Notes: generated by a model from the letters alone, not told the origin. 64,000 bases of DNA from Chamaelirium japonicum (GCA_947650365.1 OX393550.1:114744532-114808531), one strand, 5' to 3'. Numbered from the stretch's first letter, positions 41,129 to 53,449 are shown. Numbers and translations: made by a program.

Positions 41129-41813
41129 TATACCACCCTGAATATTTTTATTCAGAAAGAAAAAAAAAAAAAAAAAAGAAAGAAGAAATCGAGAGCAAGA
41201 TCAGAGAGGAAAACCCATTACCAAATTTTTTCGTATCTGTAAACTTCACAAAATAATTGATAAACATCAAGAATTAGGAAAGAAAATGAATAAAGAAATC
41301 TTTTTATTTTTTGGAATTAAAGAAAGAAACCCTTGAGACCATCCATATTAGAACAGCACCAACACTCACAAGGATTCTCGCGCGCTGTAGCCGTTGAGCA
41401 CCAACTTTCACCTATTATCCACAAACTATGCACACTCGAAAAAGCTTACTTTTCTTGATCATCTACACGTGCCAATTCTGTTGCATGCGCGATTTAATCC
41501 CCCTTGTAGACCATTTTACCCCTATGCCCGATCGAACTGTAGCTTACGATTGCGGTAATCTCGATCTTCTGCGCGTGGCGCGGATCCTTTTATAGTTTTA
41601 TCCGTTGCGTTCGTTGGCCGGAGAACGCCGGGAGGTCATCCGAGGTCTGAAGGCCAATGGAATCCGAAGAGCACTTGCCGGAGTTGACCAAAGAATCCCT
41701 TTTTCACTGTTGGGAGTATCTACTCCCTCGAGATTCGTTGACCAGGAGGTTTTTCCCGGAATGAACCCCCAACTGCCACGTATTGCTCCAACGGACCCCT
41801 TGCTATATGGTTT
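41129..41813. other. Upstream region of B3 copy A
   Basis: Presumed leader and promoter of copy A. It has a poly-A/AG tract (41157-41195), a stretch rich in CGCG words (41380-41395, 41560-41583) and the possible TATA box. A 60-90 codon frame on either strand at 41600-41870 has no known domain. Confidence 0.4.
41588..41594 (-). promoter_or_regulatory. Possible TATA box of B3 copy A
   Basis: TATAAAAGG on the minus strand, about 460 bp upstream of the start codon. This would give a long leader. A poly-A/AG-rich tract (41157-41195) lies between it and the ATG. There is no other evidence for a start site. Confidence 0.3.
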
Positions 41814-42607
41814 GGGCTTTTTTTTCAAAATATTATTAAAAATAAAATATTGAAAGAAACAGCGGCGGATCAAAACTATTTACCAACCTAGCGTTCTGAC
41901 AGCCATATCAGCACGAATTTTTTTTCTTTTTTTTTCATTTGAAGTAGAACCCGGTATTTGAATTACTGATTTAAAACCGATAATCTGAATACCGAGTTTA
42001 ATTGAAGCCCCTTATATTCCATACTTAACCGTTTTGTCTCTAGATTTCAGCCGTTTTCTCTCTGGATTTTGGGTAAACTCGGTATCCACAATACCGGGTT
42101 TAAACCTGGCACTCCAATTACCGGGTTCTACTAGGGATGGCAACGGTGCGGTTTCGGTGCGGTTTTGGGCAAAACCGAAACCGTACCGCAACACCGAACC
42201 GCAACACCGAAACCGCACCGCACCGCGACGGTGTTCCATATGTAAAACCGAAACCGCACCATGTGGTGCGGTGCGGTGCACCGCGGTTTAACATTGTAAT
42301 GGTCTAAACGGTGCGGTTTTTTGCGGTTTTGGGTAAAACCGAAACCGCATCGCGCCGCGACGGTTTTATATCTTGGCAAACCAAAACCGCATCATGCGGT
42401 GCGGTTTTCTGCGGTTTGTGGTTTTAAACCGCACCGTTGCCATCCCTAGGTTCTACTTGAAACAGAAAAAAAAAAAAAAAACAGTGCGTTCGCTTTACGG
42501 CGCTGACTTACCACGTGGCTGTCAAAGCGCTAGGTTGGTAAATAGTTTTGGTCAGCCGCTGTTTCTTTCATTATTTTATTTTTTAATAATTTTTTTAAAA
42601 AAAGCCC
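41814..42607. mobile_element. Mutator-like non-autonomous element with long inverted repeats
   Basis: Arms of about 150 bp are inverted copies: GGGCTTTTTTT..., AGAAACAGCGGC, AAAACTATTTACCAACCTAG C, and AAGTAGAACCCGGTA on the left are matched in reverse at 42450-42607. The flanks ATATGGTTT and TTATGGTTT agree at eight of nine bases, the 9-bp target duplication of MULEs. The interior encodes nothing. A hAT (42132-42448) is nested in the right arm. The element lies about 690 bp upstream of the B3 copy A start codon. Confidence 0.75.
42132..42448. mobile_element. 317-bp hAT MITE nested in the Mutator-like element
   Basis: TAGGGATGGCAACGGTGCGG at the left is exactly inverted at the right end (CCGCACCGTTGCCATCCCTA). 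Perfect 8-bp target duplication GGTTCTAC (42124-42131 and 42449-42456). The interior repeats GGTGCGGTTTTGGG/AAAACCGAAACCGCA words in both orientations. Removing it restores the Mutator arm (CCGGGTTCTACTTGAAAC). Confidence 0.95.
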
Positions 42608-42636
42608 TTATGGTTTACTTTTGTGACCTTCGGCAT

Positions 42637-43113
42637 CACCGGTCCTAAGATTTTTTGGGCCCAGGACGAAGGTAAAAAATAGGACCCTTTTATATATGCT
42701 AATATGCATAAAATAACATAGAAGTAAAAAAAATCAATAAAAGCAAAGTATTACTTTATATATCTTGTTGAATTAAAATTAACATAATTAAATTTTTTAG
42801 GCAACAAACTTATAGAAAAGAAATTAAAACTAAAATTATCTTGGACTCGAGTGAATAGTAATTAGAAAATCAATGATCAAAGTTGGATTTGAGACGACCA
42901 TGCAATAAATAGACACATGGAGAGTGAGCGAAAGATGAGCCCACTGCTGCAAAGCTGCCAACCAATAGAGGTCGCTGATCACAAATACACACGGAGAGCG
43001 AGCAAGAGTGCCAAGGCGCACGGGCGCGCTCGCACGAGAGAGAGAGAGAGAGAGAGGGGTGGGGTTGGCCGCTGCTGTAGAGCCACCGGCTATGTGCGGT
43101 TGCTAGTCGCCGG

Positions 43114-43160
<47 letters not shown>

Positions 43161-43675
43161 AGGGCCCATCACCTGTGACTGTAGGGCTACTATCAATTCG
43201 GTTTCCGTGTGCGGTCACACTACGTGACGACGAGAGCGAGAGGGAGAACACCAACGAGAGGACCCAGAGGAGTCGAGTTCAATGGGCCTCGAACGGTCGA
43301 AGAACAGATCACACAAACACACACACAGAGGCAAGATTTTTTTTAGTAACCATGTAGATTTTCGACGCTAACGATTCGCCATTTCGTGAATGACCAATTT
43401 TAATGGGTAACATGCATAATTTTTTGCACGTTGGGCACCATGTAGAGCTTACAATTGTTTGATTGAGTTTTGGGCCCAAATACAAGGCAAAAGCCCCAAG
43501 ATTGGGGGCCTTATTCCCAAGTGGGGTGGACTGCTTGCTTTGAACCCTTTCTCAGTCCCTGGCGTTAGATGTCTAATTTTTTCTAGAATATACATTTAAA
43601 AAAAAAATTGGGGCCCCCCTGATTGCGGGGCCTGGGGCGGTCGCCCACGACGCCCATGCTCAGGGCCGGCCCTGA
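42637..43675. mobile_element. Non-autonomous hAT, about 1.04 kb
   Basis: The right end ATGCTCAGGGCCGGCCCTGA is a common plant hAT terminus. The left end CACCGGTCCTAAGATTTTTT is its degraded partner, and GGGCCC.. follows inside both ends. The flanks TTCGGCAT and GTCGGCAT agree at seven of eight bases. The interior carries (GA)n at 43037-43058 and (CA)n at about 43116-43155 and no protein. Confidence 0.7.
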
Positions 43676-44602
43676 GTCGGCATATGGGAATTTCACTGCA
43701 CACGTACAATAATTCCATCATGGACGATTTTGCCCTTTGGTGGAAATTTGACTGCATCTTTGTTTTTTCCAACCCCGACTCATCGAGCGTTGTTTGAAAC
43801 CGCCGAAAACCGCAGTAAATCACACTGGAAGCTGACATCGACCCTGCAAAATCACACAAGGTATGCCCTCTTGTTTAAAACCCCCCCTTTTTTTACTTGC
43901 AAATCACTCCCCCTCTCCCTGAAATTCTAAAACCCTATTTTTTTGCTTTATTTCAATTGTAATCCATGATGTTAGTGTTTTTTTTTTTTCCATTTCCAGT
44001 GTTCAATCCAAACACAACAATATTGTGTTTGGACCCATGAAATTTGTGTTTCTTGCAATCTATGGTATGGGATTTTGGTATATCTAATTTTGTTAAAAAA
44101 TATCCCTCTTCCTCTTCCCAAAATTCTAAACCCTAACTATCTCCGTTTGTTTTTTTTTCATTTGATTACGTATGTGATTCTAAAATCCCTCTTCAATCCA
44201 AACGTAACGGTATTGCATTTGGACCTATGAATCATATCCATCCTATACCAAAGGAATTGGGATGAGGTATTGGATTTGCTCAATTTTGAGTATGCTATGG
44301 GTATTAAAATCATATATTTAATAACAATTAGTTGGCTTTTAGACAAAAAAAAAAATCATATATCTAGAACTCATTCCATCTATATAATAAAGCTACAAGG
44401 GGGAATAAATAACGGTTGGGATTAGATCAAGAGTCTCTCTCCTCAATATGGCTGATCTGTTATAATCATAGTCATTCGTTGCAATCACAGGTTTATGGCA
44501 TCCAATCCGTTGGTTTCAGCACTCAGATCAGATCTCCTCTTCATCACCCTCGCTCTGTAATCCCGCACAGTGATTGACAGCATATTTGGAAAGGTTCCAA
44601 TC

Positions 44603-44641
<39 letters not shown>

Positions 44642-45790
44642 TCTGGAACGATCATCCCTCTACCGATCACAGACTCAAATGGTCGGGAATCATGCTCCAA
44701 GCCTCGATAGGAATTGGCAGGCCTCGATCGTCCGGCTTTGGCTTTCTCCTCATTATGAGGGAATCACTCTCCAGATTGGCAGGCCTCGATCGTCCCAAAC
44801 CCCAAATTCTCCTCTGAAATCCGCCCAGAATCTCACATGTATCCCTCTCCTCTTCCATTCGCTCCTTTCCAAATAAATCATTGCAATCCCTTATAAAAAA
44901 AAATTTGAATTCTCCCTCTGAAATCCCTTCTTTTATTTTACGAATTTCTGATTACATTCTTAGATTTTGATGTAGAATCCCGTGCTTGAGTGTTTCCCTC
45001 AAGATCTTTGTAGAGGTTCAAGGCATCATCTTTATATCAGAGCTTTTCTGGCAGTCGTGCAGACTGGCTGCCATTGGAAAGTTGGTAGATGTCTCACAGT
45101 AACCCATCAAGAAGAGCCGGTGGGACCCCTGATCCTGGAGCTCGCAAAATCGCGGTGTCACGTTTTACCGAAAAATCGGGTGATGGGAATCTCATTTATT
45201 GTGTTGTGATTGTTTCTTGTGATTCAATTGATTCTTATTGTATTTAAGCAACTCATATGATCCACATATCAGAATTGTTGATTTAGTCGCAGTGGGTTCT
45301 GTTTTGCAAGTGGATTGACACAGCACATGCCACCGCTCAGTAACTCCCTCTGCTTTCACTGGATTTCAATGATCCATCACTGTTTTCAAACTCTTTCATG
45401 CCTATTTGGATGGAGATGCAAGGATGCATACTTAACAAAAAAATCTCCATGCAGGTATATGATCGAGCGACCATCAAGTTTCACGGCGTTTACGCTGATA
45501 TAAGTTTTAGACTGGAAGACTACTAGGATGTATTATTTTGCTTCAACATTTATGTATTTGCCTTCGCTAAATTGCATGCTATACTTATCCATCAAAAACT
45601 GATCTTAAACATACAGCCAACAGTGCTGAAACTGGGAGGAGTCTCGAGTTGACTTTCTTTTATATTAACCTTTCTTGGAGGATTGACATGTTTATATTCT
45701 TTGACCATGGCATTTGAGTAAGGCTTTCTGCAAGCGAAGCATAAATTTGTCATAATAGAAATAACCTAATAGACAATATTAGCTTTTTTA
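43676..45790. other. Gene-poor sequence, possible leader and Helitron start
   Basis: At 43700-43860 it looks like a plant leader with a donor-like CACAAG|GTATGCC, but no reading frame follows. A (TC)n tract lies at 44602-44638. GGCAGGCCTCGATCGTCC occurs twice (44716 and 44778). No protein domain is recognised. Confidence 0.35.
44386..44410 (+). mobile_element. Possible Helitron 5' end
   Basis: TCTATATAATAAAGCTACAA after an A is the typical start of plant Helitrons. I did not find a matching hairpin plus CTRR end downstream, so this is only a candidate. Confidence 0.3.
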
Positions 45791-45799
45791 TAAAAAAAT

Positions 45800-46770
45800 A
45801 TATGGCATGCCAAAACGAGGATGATGGCGGTATTGGTGTCTTTCCCCATGATTCAATATAAGTAGGTTTATCATCTGAAACTACAAGAGTAATATTACCG
45901 AACAATGTTTCTAGTATACCATAACACTGCTCATTGATGGTAGTTGAAAATTTGTGATAATTTTTTATAGATGGCAGGAGAGTAAACTCGATATTTAGGT
46001 CTATAACAAAGTCATCATCACTTTTGTTTTTATCACTTCTGTCAAAGTATTAATATTCATACGGACCAGTTTCAAAAAAGAACCGACAAAATACATAATA
46101 TGTTTATTAATAATGAATGTATAGTATATCTTACAAATAATTGCAAATCATAATTATTCAACGTACCTTGAGTTTGGTATGACTATATCAGACATGGAAA
46201 GGTACTATGTAGGTTCACAGTAATAATTATTTGATGGAACATTTGATGTACTAGTTTCAGCAATGTTCACAGTTGGTATATATGAAGGTATATATGATGA
46301 ATCCTCATAATACTCTACCGACTCTTTGATATTAGCCTTTGGAGGAATACTTGTAATATGTGCTCGAATCGCTTTGGGAAGAACCATATATGTCTAATCT
46401 AATCTCCTCTTACTTGATGGTTGGACAGAAGTAGATTTTTTTTTAGGTATCTGGTTTACCAACAAAGGGATATTTGAATTATTCACATTACATAAATTAT
46501 ACTGAATAAACATGGTTATACCAACATCATCTATAATCTCTGCAGATGGACTTGGGATTGAAGATGGATATAAAACCTTCAGAGTAATATCATAATTTTC
46601 AATATTGCACTTTGTAATCTGATAAATTTTCTAAATTAGTTGGTCATACTTAATGGGCGACAGCAATATAAAAGTTTTCATAATTCCACCCCTGTACTCG
46701 TACTTATCATTGACCCAAATAATTTTTCCATCATAAATGCATAATACATGGAGTGTTGGATCTATGCTCG
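45800..46770 (-). pseudogene. Mutator-like transposase, N-terminal fragment
   Basis: From about 46766 the minus strand reads LHVLCIYDGKIIWVNDKYEY RGG, then a stop in place of a codon near QLI, ITKCNIENYDITLKVLYPS and EIIDDVGITMFIQYN, the N-terminal pattern of plant MULE transposases. MVLPKAIRAHITSIPP...EYYEDSSYIPSYIP (46387-46205) and NIEFTLLPSIKNYHKF (about 46030) follow. The catalytic DDE domain and zinc knuckle are not present. It is a relic; function is none or unknown. Confidence 0.55.
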
Positions 46771-46779
46771 CTTAAGAAT

Positions 46780-47590
46780 AAACAAATAAAATAAAAAGTA
46801 ATTTACTATATTAAAATCGATAATTATGAAAAACACCAATAACAACCAAAACAAGATATATATATACACTTCGGCCGAAGAACCAGATATGAAAGAGAAA
46901 GTAGTTACAGATGTGATTTATTTATAATTAGTTTATATTATTCCACTATCCGATAATCTATTGGTATTTTGACGCTGGTAAGCACTTGGATAATTTGATT
47001 TGTCTCATAGTGGAATTTAGTGAGTTCAAATTCTTCTCCTTTTAACTAGGATAATATTGTCTTTATAAATAAAACTTTGGATTAGCTTTGCAATGTGATC
47101 GTGTTATTTTGTGATTTATAATTCACTAAGTGGGTTGCAGTTACACTATATAAGTCTTACTAACTAATTCTTAAAGTCCTGCCCTAGGGTGCTCCAGCGA
47201 GCCCTAGTAAGTTTTAGAAAGCCCCGAGGTGTTTCGACAAGCCTTGTCAAGCGTTGAAAAGCTCCGGGGTGTTCCGGCAAACCCCGACAAGCTCATAGAA
47301 TTATTTAAGATTTATACCTTGAGAAAATTAAATAAACTCAGCACTTACATGAAGGAAACACTCATGAACTCCACCGTCGAAAACTCGGGACACATGCCAC
47401 GAGAATCCGATGTAGACGAAAGCGAGGGAGGTAGGATTCTGACATGGAGAAAAGCGAGGGAGACAGGATTCCGGCTTGGAGGACAGTATGGGAGACAAGT
47501 TTGAGGTTTTTCCCAACAAACACAAATAACTTGCGTTTCAGACAACACGGGACTGAAGGGAGAAGATGAGCCCTATCTTAAGGGCTATTT
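46780..47590. other. Intergenic sequence
   Basis: AT-rich, with a (TA)n patch near 46858. At 47170-47290 short CCCCGAGGTGTTCCGGCAA words repeat. A 91-codon plus-strand frame (47229-47504) has no known domain. Confidence 0.35.
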
Positions 47591-47599
47591 TGTCCTAAA

Positions 47600-48009
47600 T
47601 ATTATAAATGGTCAGAATAAATGATAGTAAAAGCAAGTAAGGCCAATTTGAGCAATTTGGGGGAATTGGGGGGTCATTTCGAGAAAAACCTCATTATTGA
47701 GCCCGATCTCCAGCTTTGGAGCTTTTGGAAAAATGGTCTGGTTCGGAACATTTGGTATCGGAGCCAGCCCCACCTTCCAAGGTTTGAATCCCAGGTGGGA
47801 CGATCTATAGGCTAGATTAAAATACTGGTAGGTGAGTGAAAGTCGTCAAGAAAAGAAAAGGGATGCCATCGGACCAATGTCGATAGAGTGGGCTAACAAC
47901 GACGTCAGCCGCGAAAGCGTGGTGGTATGTTATGTGCCTAAATAATTATCAAGCTCGATCTCCATCAACTTCGGAGCTTTTGGAAAAATTGCATGTTGGG
48001 TTCATAACA
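47600..48009 (+). mobile_element. Possible TRIM or SMART retroelement
   Basis: A primer-site-like TGGTATCGGAGCC (47753) follows a segment ending GGAGCTTTTGGAAAAATGG...GGAACA. The same ending, GGAGCTTTTGGAAAAATTG...CATAACA, recurs at 47973-48009, about 260 bp later. This is the layout of a very short LTR element with about 180 bp inside. The outer LTR border and target duplication are not clear. Confidence 0.4.
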
Positions 48010-48392
48010 ACTCGTCGTAGTTCATCCGAAGAGGTCCATCAAGTAATTCTTTAATCCTAGAATCTAAACCCTAAACGATAGTTTTTTGGGGGTAATGTGC
48101 CTTAGGTCCTTAAGAAACAGATCGGTTTAGTGTAGCGACACTAAAACATAGTCTTTTAGTCCTATGATGCAAATTTTATTATACGTAGTCACTCATAAAA
48201 GCACTTGGGGTACATGCATCACGATCTGAGTTTGTTACGTCTAACAAACTTCTGAAATTGACAAAAGTATCATTCCTTCTTTATCCTTCTTTCATATGCA
48301 GAATTTTATTAATCGTTCAAAAAAATTACAAAAGTGATTTTACTGTAGCAAATTTTAACAATTTTTTTTAAAAATAAAATCTCTTTTTTTTT

Positions 48393-48508
48393 GCTACAAT
48401 GATTTCATTATAACAAATGTTTCTCTTTAATACCAAAATGTTACTATTTATAAAGAGTAATATTTTCGTATTAAAGAGTAACATTGGCTATAGTGATTTC
48501 ACTGTAGC
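48393..48508. repeat. 116-bp palindrome (fold-back MITE unit 1)
   Basis: GCTACAATGATTTCATTATA at the left is inverted in TATAGTGATTTCACTGTAGC at the right, and the whole unit pairs with itself around ACTATTTATAAAGAGT. Confidence 0.8.
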
Positions 48509-48547
48509 TTTTTTTTTTTTAACGAGATTTATCAACAAAAAAAAAAC

Positions 48548-48662
48548 ACTACAGTGATTTCACTATAACAAATGTTACTCTTTACGACAGAAATGTTACT
48601 CTTTATAAAGAGTAACATTTTGATATAAGGAGTAACATTTGCTACAGTAAAATCACTATAGT
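48548..48662. repeat. 115-bp palindrome (fold-back MITE unit 2)
   Basis: ACTACAGTGATTTCACTATA to TACAGTAAAATCACTATAGT, centred on the perfect palindrome GTTACTCTTTATAAAGAGTA AC. Same family as unit 1, 39 bp away, with a T-run and an A-run in the gap. Confidence 0.8.
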
Positions 48663-49546
48663 AAAAAAATATAAAAATTTTATATAAAGCTTTTCCACAA
48701 AAATAATTCAAAAAAAAAAATAACGTTTACTATAGTGCATATGTACGTTTGAATTTCAGTTGATGGCAGATCGAGTTTGTAATTTGAGTAAAATCTGATG
48801 GGTATAGATGAGCTTTTAAAACAATGAGACGATTAAATATTGTTGATGGTGTTCTGGTTTTTGCGGAGGGATCCCAGCTTAAACAATGTGTTCGGCATCC
48901 TTAGCGCTAAAATGATTCACATGTCGGGGACCGACCACTAAGTCCCCCTAGTTTTTTGTCAAATCTAAACCCTAAATGATAGTGTTTTTTTCCAAATCTA
49001 AACCCTAAACGATAGTGAAAAGTAATTTTAGGGTTTGATTTTCAAAAGAAAGACCTCTGATATGTAGATTAGGAACATTTTGTGGTCACCGCAAAACTCT
49101 GTACATAAGAGGTCCGATCCTGTAGTCGCCGCAAGACAATAACTTTAAAATAGAAGAGACAAGAAAGAAGTTGTGATTATTCTGTGTGAATAGTTGATGG
49201 GGTAATGCATATAAAGAGCAATGCCATTCAACCCGAAGAGTTTGTCCTGAATGACAAGGCATCCAATCACAGGGTTTGGTCGAGGCTGGGTGCAACAGAC
49301 GACTGTGATCCAAACTCGTTATTTGGTTGGCTATTAGGGCATGTTTGTTTTTCGGACCCACAAAGTAAAGGTTAGTAAATTAGATGTGGGCTAGTAAATC
49401 TTCTAGATTGACTAGTAAATCTGATTTCCTTCTTGCTATTTGTATTGACCAGAAAAGTAAATTATTACTTCTAGATGTCTGTTTGGATTGACCAGTAAAG
49501 TAAATCTTGTTGTTTTTGCTAGGCTCAGATATTGATCGTGATTCAC
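48663..49546. other. Intergenic sequence
   Basis: Nothing is recognised except repeated CTAAACCCTAAACGATAGTG phrases (about 48965 and 48997; also 48066), which resemble interstitial telomere words but do not form an array. From 49360 CAGTAAA/TAGTAAAT words repeat; similar words continue at 55230-55320 on the far side of the copia insertion. Confidence 0.4.
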
Positions 49547-49551
49547 ATCAG

Positions 49552-50155
49552 TGTTGTGTGCAGTGGAATTAGCAACCTCACAAGATCGCCCAAAACAACA
49601 ACACAAATACTAAAATATGCGTAATATGCAAAGCAATCAAACAAGAAGAGGGAAGAAATTACGCACCACAAAGAACACCAGAGATTTTAGGTGGTTCGGC
49701 AATCGTACCTACATCCACCGGCAGCACCACGAGAGAGATCCACTATCAAATAGAGAAGAGCGTACAATGGTTCCTCAAATCCTCCAATGAGAACCCACGA
49801 AGGTGGCTCTCCAATCTCTCCTCTCAAGCAAACAATGTTCTCTCTACGAAAAGCCCTCTTCCTAATCTACCTCCCAAAAACCTTAGGCCCCTTTATATAT
49901 CAAAGGAATATGTTACATAAACCTAATTCCAAAATTCCCCTCAAAACATTCCCCAAAAGGAAAGTCAAATCATGGAAGACTGAGTAAATCCCATGCTGTC
50001 TACTACAGTCGTGTGCATGACTGGAAAAGTCATGTGCACGACAGTCTCGTCAAAGATGCGTCAGAAATCTCGGGCTCTAGGTCATGTGCACAACTCCACA
50101 GTTGTGTGCATGACTTTATATAGGTTCATTCTTTAATTAGTAACTCTCTCCAACA
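49552..50155 (-). repeat. Copia 3' LTR
   Basis: 604 bp. It has a TATATA box (near 49891) and a hairpin GTCGTGTGCATGACT...AGTCATGTGCACGAC (about 50007-50042) that the other LTR lacks in part. Confidence 0.9.
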
Positions 50156-50517
50156 ATTCTCCACCTCGGTGAAGATTTTACAAATCTGAGCCGATCTCTC
50201 ACACTCTATCTGAGTTGCACCAATAAGGTTGCCTACGTACCCGGCCGCCACGAGATCAAGCCAATCGTAGTTCTTCCAAACCCCCTCAGGAGCTAAATCA
50301 CCTCAAGTGAAGGATATGGATTAAGTCTAAATAGTGTTGGAACTTAACCCTAGAAATAACTTTGGTAAGCTTATCAGCTCAATAGAATGTCACCTTCCTC
50401 CAAAATATCTCTGACAAAGTGATATCGAATATTGATGTGCTTCGTTCAGGCATGATGAACTAGGTTCTTCGCCAAATAGATAGCGCTCATCCTATGACAA
50501 TTGACCTCAACGAGATC

Positions 50518-51660
50518 CTATGCTATCCCTAAGTCATCCAACAAACCTTGTAGCCAAATTACCTCCTTTATAGCTTCTGTCGCTGCCATATATTCTGCCT
50601 TTGTAGTTGATAATACAACGGTAGACTGTAAATTAGATCTCCAACTCATCGGGCCTCCCGAAAACGTGAATACAAAACCTGTAGTAAATAGGCGCTTATC
50701 CAAATCACCTGCATAGTCAGAGTCAACGTACCCCATATATAATTGCTTACCACCATCATCCTTCTCAAAAATCAAACCAATTTTACGGTACCAAGAATAT
50801 ACTGCGGAATCTATTTCACAGCGTGTCAATGTCATCTACCGGGATCGTGCATGTATCTGCTAACCATACTTACGGCCTGTGAAATATCAGGTCTAGTACA
50901 CACCATAGCATACATCAAGCTACCAACAACATTTGCATATAGAACGCAAGATATAGACTCATGCTCCTCAATGGAACTTGGAGACATAGAAACACTAAGT
51001 TTAAAATAAGGAGCAAAGGGTGTACTCACAAACTTTGTATTCCCGCCAATGCCGAATTTCTAGAGTACCTTCTTTAAATATGCCTTCTGAGACAAATAAA
51101 CCTTGCCCTTCGACTCTATTTCTTTAAATCTCCATACCCAAAACCTTCTTGGTTTCTCCTAAATCCTTCATCTAAAATTCTAAAGACAATTGTCACTTCA
51201 ACTTGTCGACCTCAGATTTACTATTAGAGGCTATAAGCATATCATCAATATACAAGAGCAAATAGATAAAGAAACCATCTCGTAACTTACAAAAATAGAC
51301 ACAATGGTCATAGTGACTCTTGGTGTACTTCTGCACTAGCAGAAACCTGTCAAATCGCTTGTACCACTATCTCGAAGAATGTTTCAACCCATAAAGTGAT
51401 TTGTTCAGTTTATACACCAAATCTTCCTTTTCTGTAGCTTTAAACCCCACTCGGCTGAGTCATATAGATCTCTTTCTTAAGATCGTCATGTAGAAAAGAG
51501 GTCTTCACATCTAGCTGGGCTAGTTTCAAATCAAACTGAGCTACTAAGGCCAAAAGGATGCAAATGAAGGAGTCCTTAACAACTAGTGAAAATACCTCAT
51601 CATAATCAATCCCCTCCTTTTGAGCGTAGCCCTTGGCCACCAAACATGCCTTGTAACATA
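50518..51660 (-). pseudogene. Copia reverse transcriptase and RNase H
   Basis: 51643-51440 reads MVAKGYAQKEGIDYDEVFSL, LKLAQLDVKTSFLHDDLKKE IYM. Between 51380 and 51230 a degraded YVDD region is in other frames. 51029-50518 gives MSPSSIEEHESISCVLYANVVGSLMYAM, TRPDISQAVSMVSRYM, then YMGYVDSDYAGDLDKR, STTKAEYMAATEAIKEVIWL of RNase H. Frameshifts separate the pieces. Confidence 0.85.
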
Positions 51661-52581
51661 CCTTATTACCTAAAGATTATTCTTTCTTGGCATAGACCCA
51701 TTTACAACCTATCGTCTTCTTATCTCTAGGTAACTTAGAAAGTTCTCATGTCTTATTCTTATGAAGAAACTGTATTTCTTTATTCATTGCTCGCTTCCAC
51801 TGCGCCGTATCTGAACTATGTACTGCTTCACAATGTATGGAAGGAACATCCTTATCTATGATAGGAAGTGCATAGGCTACCACTATATCTGTAGTAAGCC
51901 ATTTAGGTTTACCTACAGTTCTCTTATTTCTTCTCGCTGCAATAGAATCATGAGCCAGTTGCAGAACTGACTCCTAATTCTCAGTATCAGAATCTATCTC
52001 TGTATCCCCAAGTGCTTCACTAACTGGGTCGAAATCAATTGGAGTATCAGATTCCTGATCATCCCTCAATGTCACCTCTAAAGATGGCAAATCAAAAGAT
52101 ACGGAACTCTCTAGACCATATGAAGATGCATAAATCTCTACCCGCTGCAATACCTCTTTGGTCTTTATGCTCTCCACCTGCTGAGAGCTTTCAGGTTTCA
52201 CTATGGAAGCCTCATCGAATGCGACATCTTTACTCAGGAAAAATTTTCTGTCTTTGGGATCCCAAAGTTAATAGCCCTTCACACCGGATTTCAGACCCAC
52301 AAAAATATCTTTCTTTGCACGAGGATCCAACTTACTCTCTCTAACATGAAAATAAGGTGGACACCCAAACACATGAATTGAATCATAATTTGAAACAGCC
52401 TTACCAGACCAAACCTCTATAGGAGTTTACCTCCAATTACAGCCGACGACAACCAAATAATGAGATGGCATGCATACGTCAATGCCTCAGCCAAAAACAC
52501 CTTGGCTAATCCAGTATTAGACAATATACATCGTACTTTCTCTAGCAAAGTACAGTTCATACGTTCAGCCACTATATTTTG

Positions 52582-53390
52582 TTACTGTGTCTCTCTCACA
52601 GTGAAGTATCGCTCAATACCTTCAGTTTGACATACTTGCAAGAATGGATCACTCGTGTACTTACCACTATTAAATGATCTGAGTCGCTTGATCATTTTGC
52701 CAGTTTGAGTCTCCATAACCTTTTTCCACCTCATGAAAATCTCTAGGACTTCATCCTTATGTCGTATGGTGTACACCCACACACACTTAGAGAAATTATT
52801 AATAAAAGACATAAAGTAATGTTTACCTCCTAGTGATGTATTCCTGGAAGAACCCAAACATCCGTGTGAACATAATCAAGAGTTCCACGAGTACGATAAA
52901 TAGCGATGCCAAACTTTACCCTTGTCTGCTTGACCAAAACACAATATTCACAGAAGTCTAACTTGCAGGTCGAAGCACCCTTCAACAATCCCTGTCTCAC
53001 CAACGTATGCCGAGACTTCTCTCTTGTGTGCCCCAATCGCCTATGCCACAGCCGGGTATTATCCGAGGTCTTCTCTGAACTCTTTCTCACACCTTTCATC
53101 ATGACCATAACACCCTTCAAAGCCTTCAGAACCCTCTCCTCAATGACTATTTTCAAGCCTTTGGATTCTAAAGCACCAATAGAGATAAGATTCTTCTTCA
53201 ATGCAGGAACATACTGAACATCTTTTAACTCTCGTAGTATCCCATCATACATCTTGATAAGGATAGTACCCATCTCAAGTATGTGGGAAGCTTGATCGTT
53301 TCCCATCAAGACCGAGCCCATATCTAGCTTCTCAAAGCTAGCAAACCATTCCCGTTTGGGACAAACATGATAGATAGCACCAGTATCCAA
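52582..53390 (-). pseudogene. Copia protease end and integrase
   Basis: 53390 starts MDTGAIYHVCPKREWFASFE, the protease D-T-G box with a flanking C, then ISIGALESKGLKIVIEE and the gag-pre-integrase LWHRRLGHTREKSRHTLVRQ with zinc-binding CEYCVLVKQTRVKF. LDYVHTDVW holds the first catalytic Asp. 52857-52582 continues (in another frame) YFMSFINNFSKCVWVYTIRH KDEVLEIF and a degraded second motif. A frameshift near 52850 breaks it. Confidence 0.85.
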
Positions 53391-53449
53391 GCTCTATTCG
53401 CTAGAATCAAAATAACATATAATGTGAGAAATTGCTAATAAAATTTTTG

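Larger units (their letters stand above)
18116..41600 (-). repeat. Copy A of the B3-gene tandem duplication
   Basis: From GGACAGAGG at 18116 the sequence aligns, through exons and introns, with 56818 onward. Aligned blocks include 18116-19030 with 56818-57620, 19080-19262 with 58640-59090, 24564-24700 with 59091-59160, 24910-24990 with 59233-59300, 27440-27940 with 59525-60025, 29160-29500 with 60030-60300, and 31830-36500 with 61250-64000. The right border of the duplication is outside the window. Confidence 0.85.

Noticed and set aside
42870-43196. Cys/Val-repeat protein on minus
   Set aside because: It is translation of a (CA)n microsatellite within a non-autonomous hAT.
47229-47504. 91-codon frame on plus
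   Set aside because: No domain, no splice or promoter support, and it lies in repeat-rich intergenic DNA.
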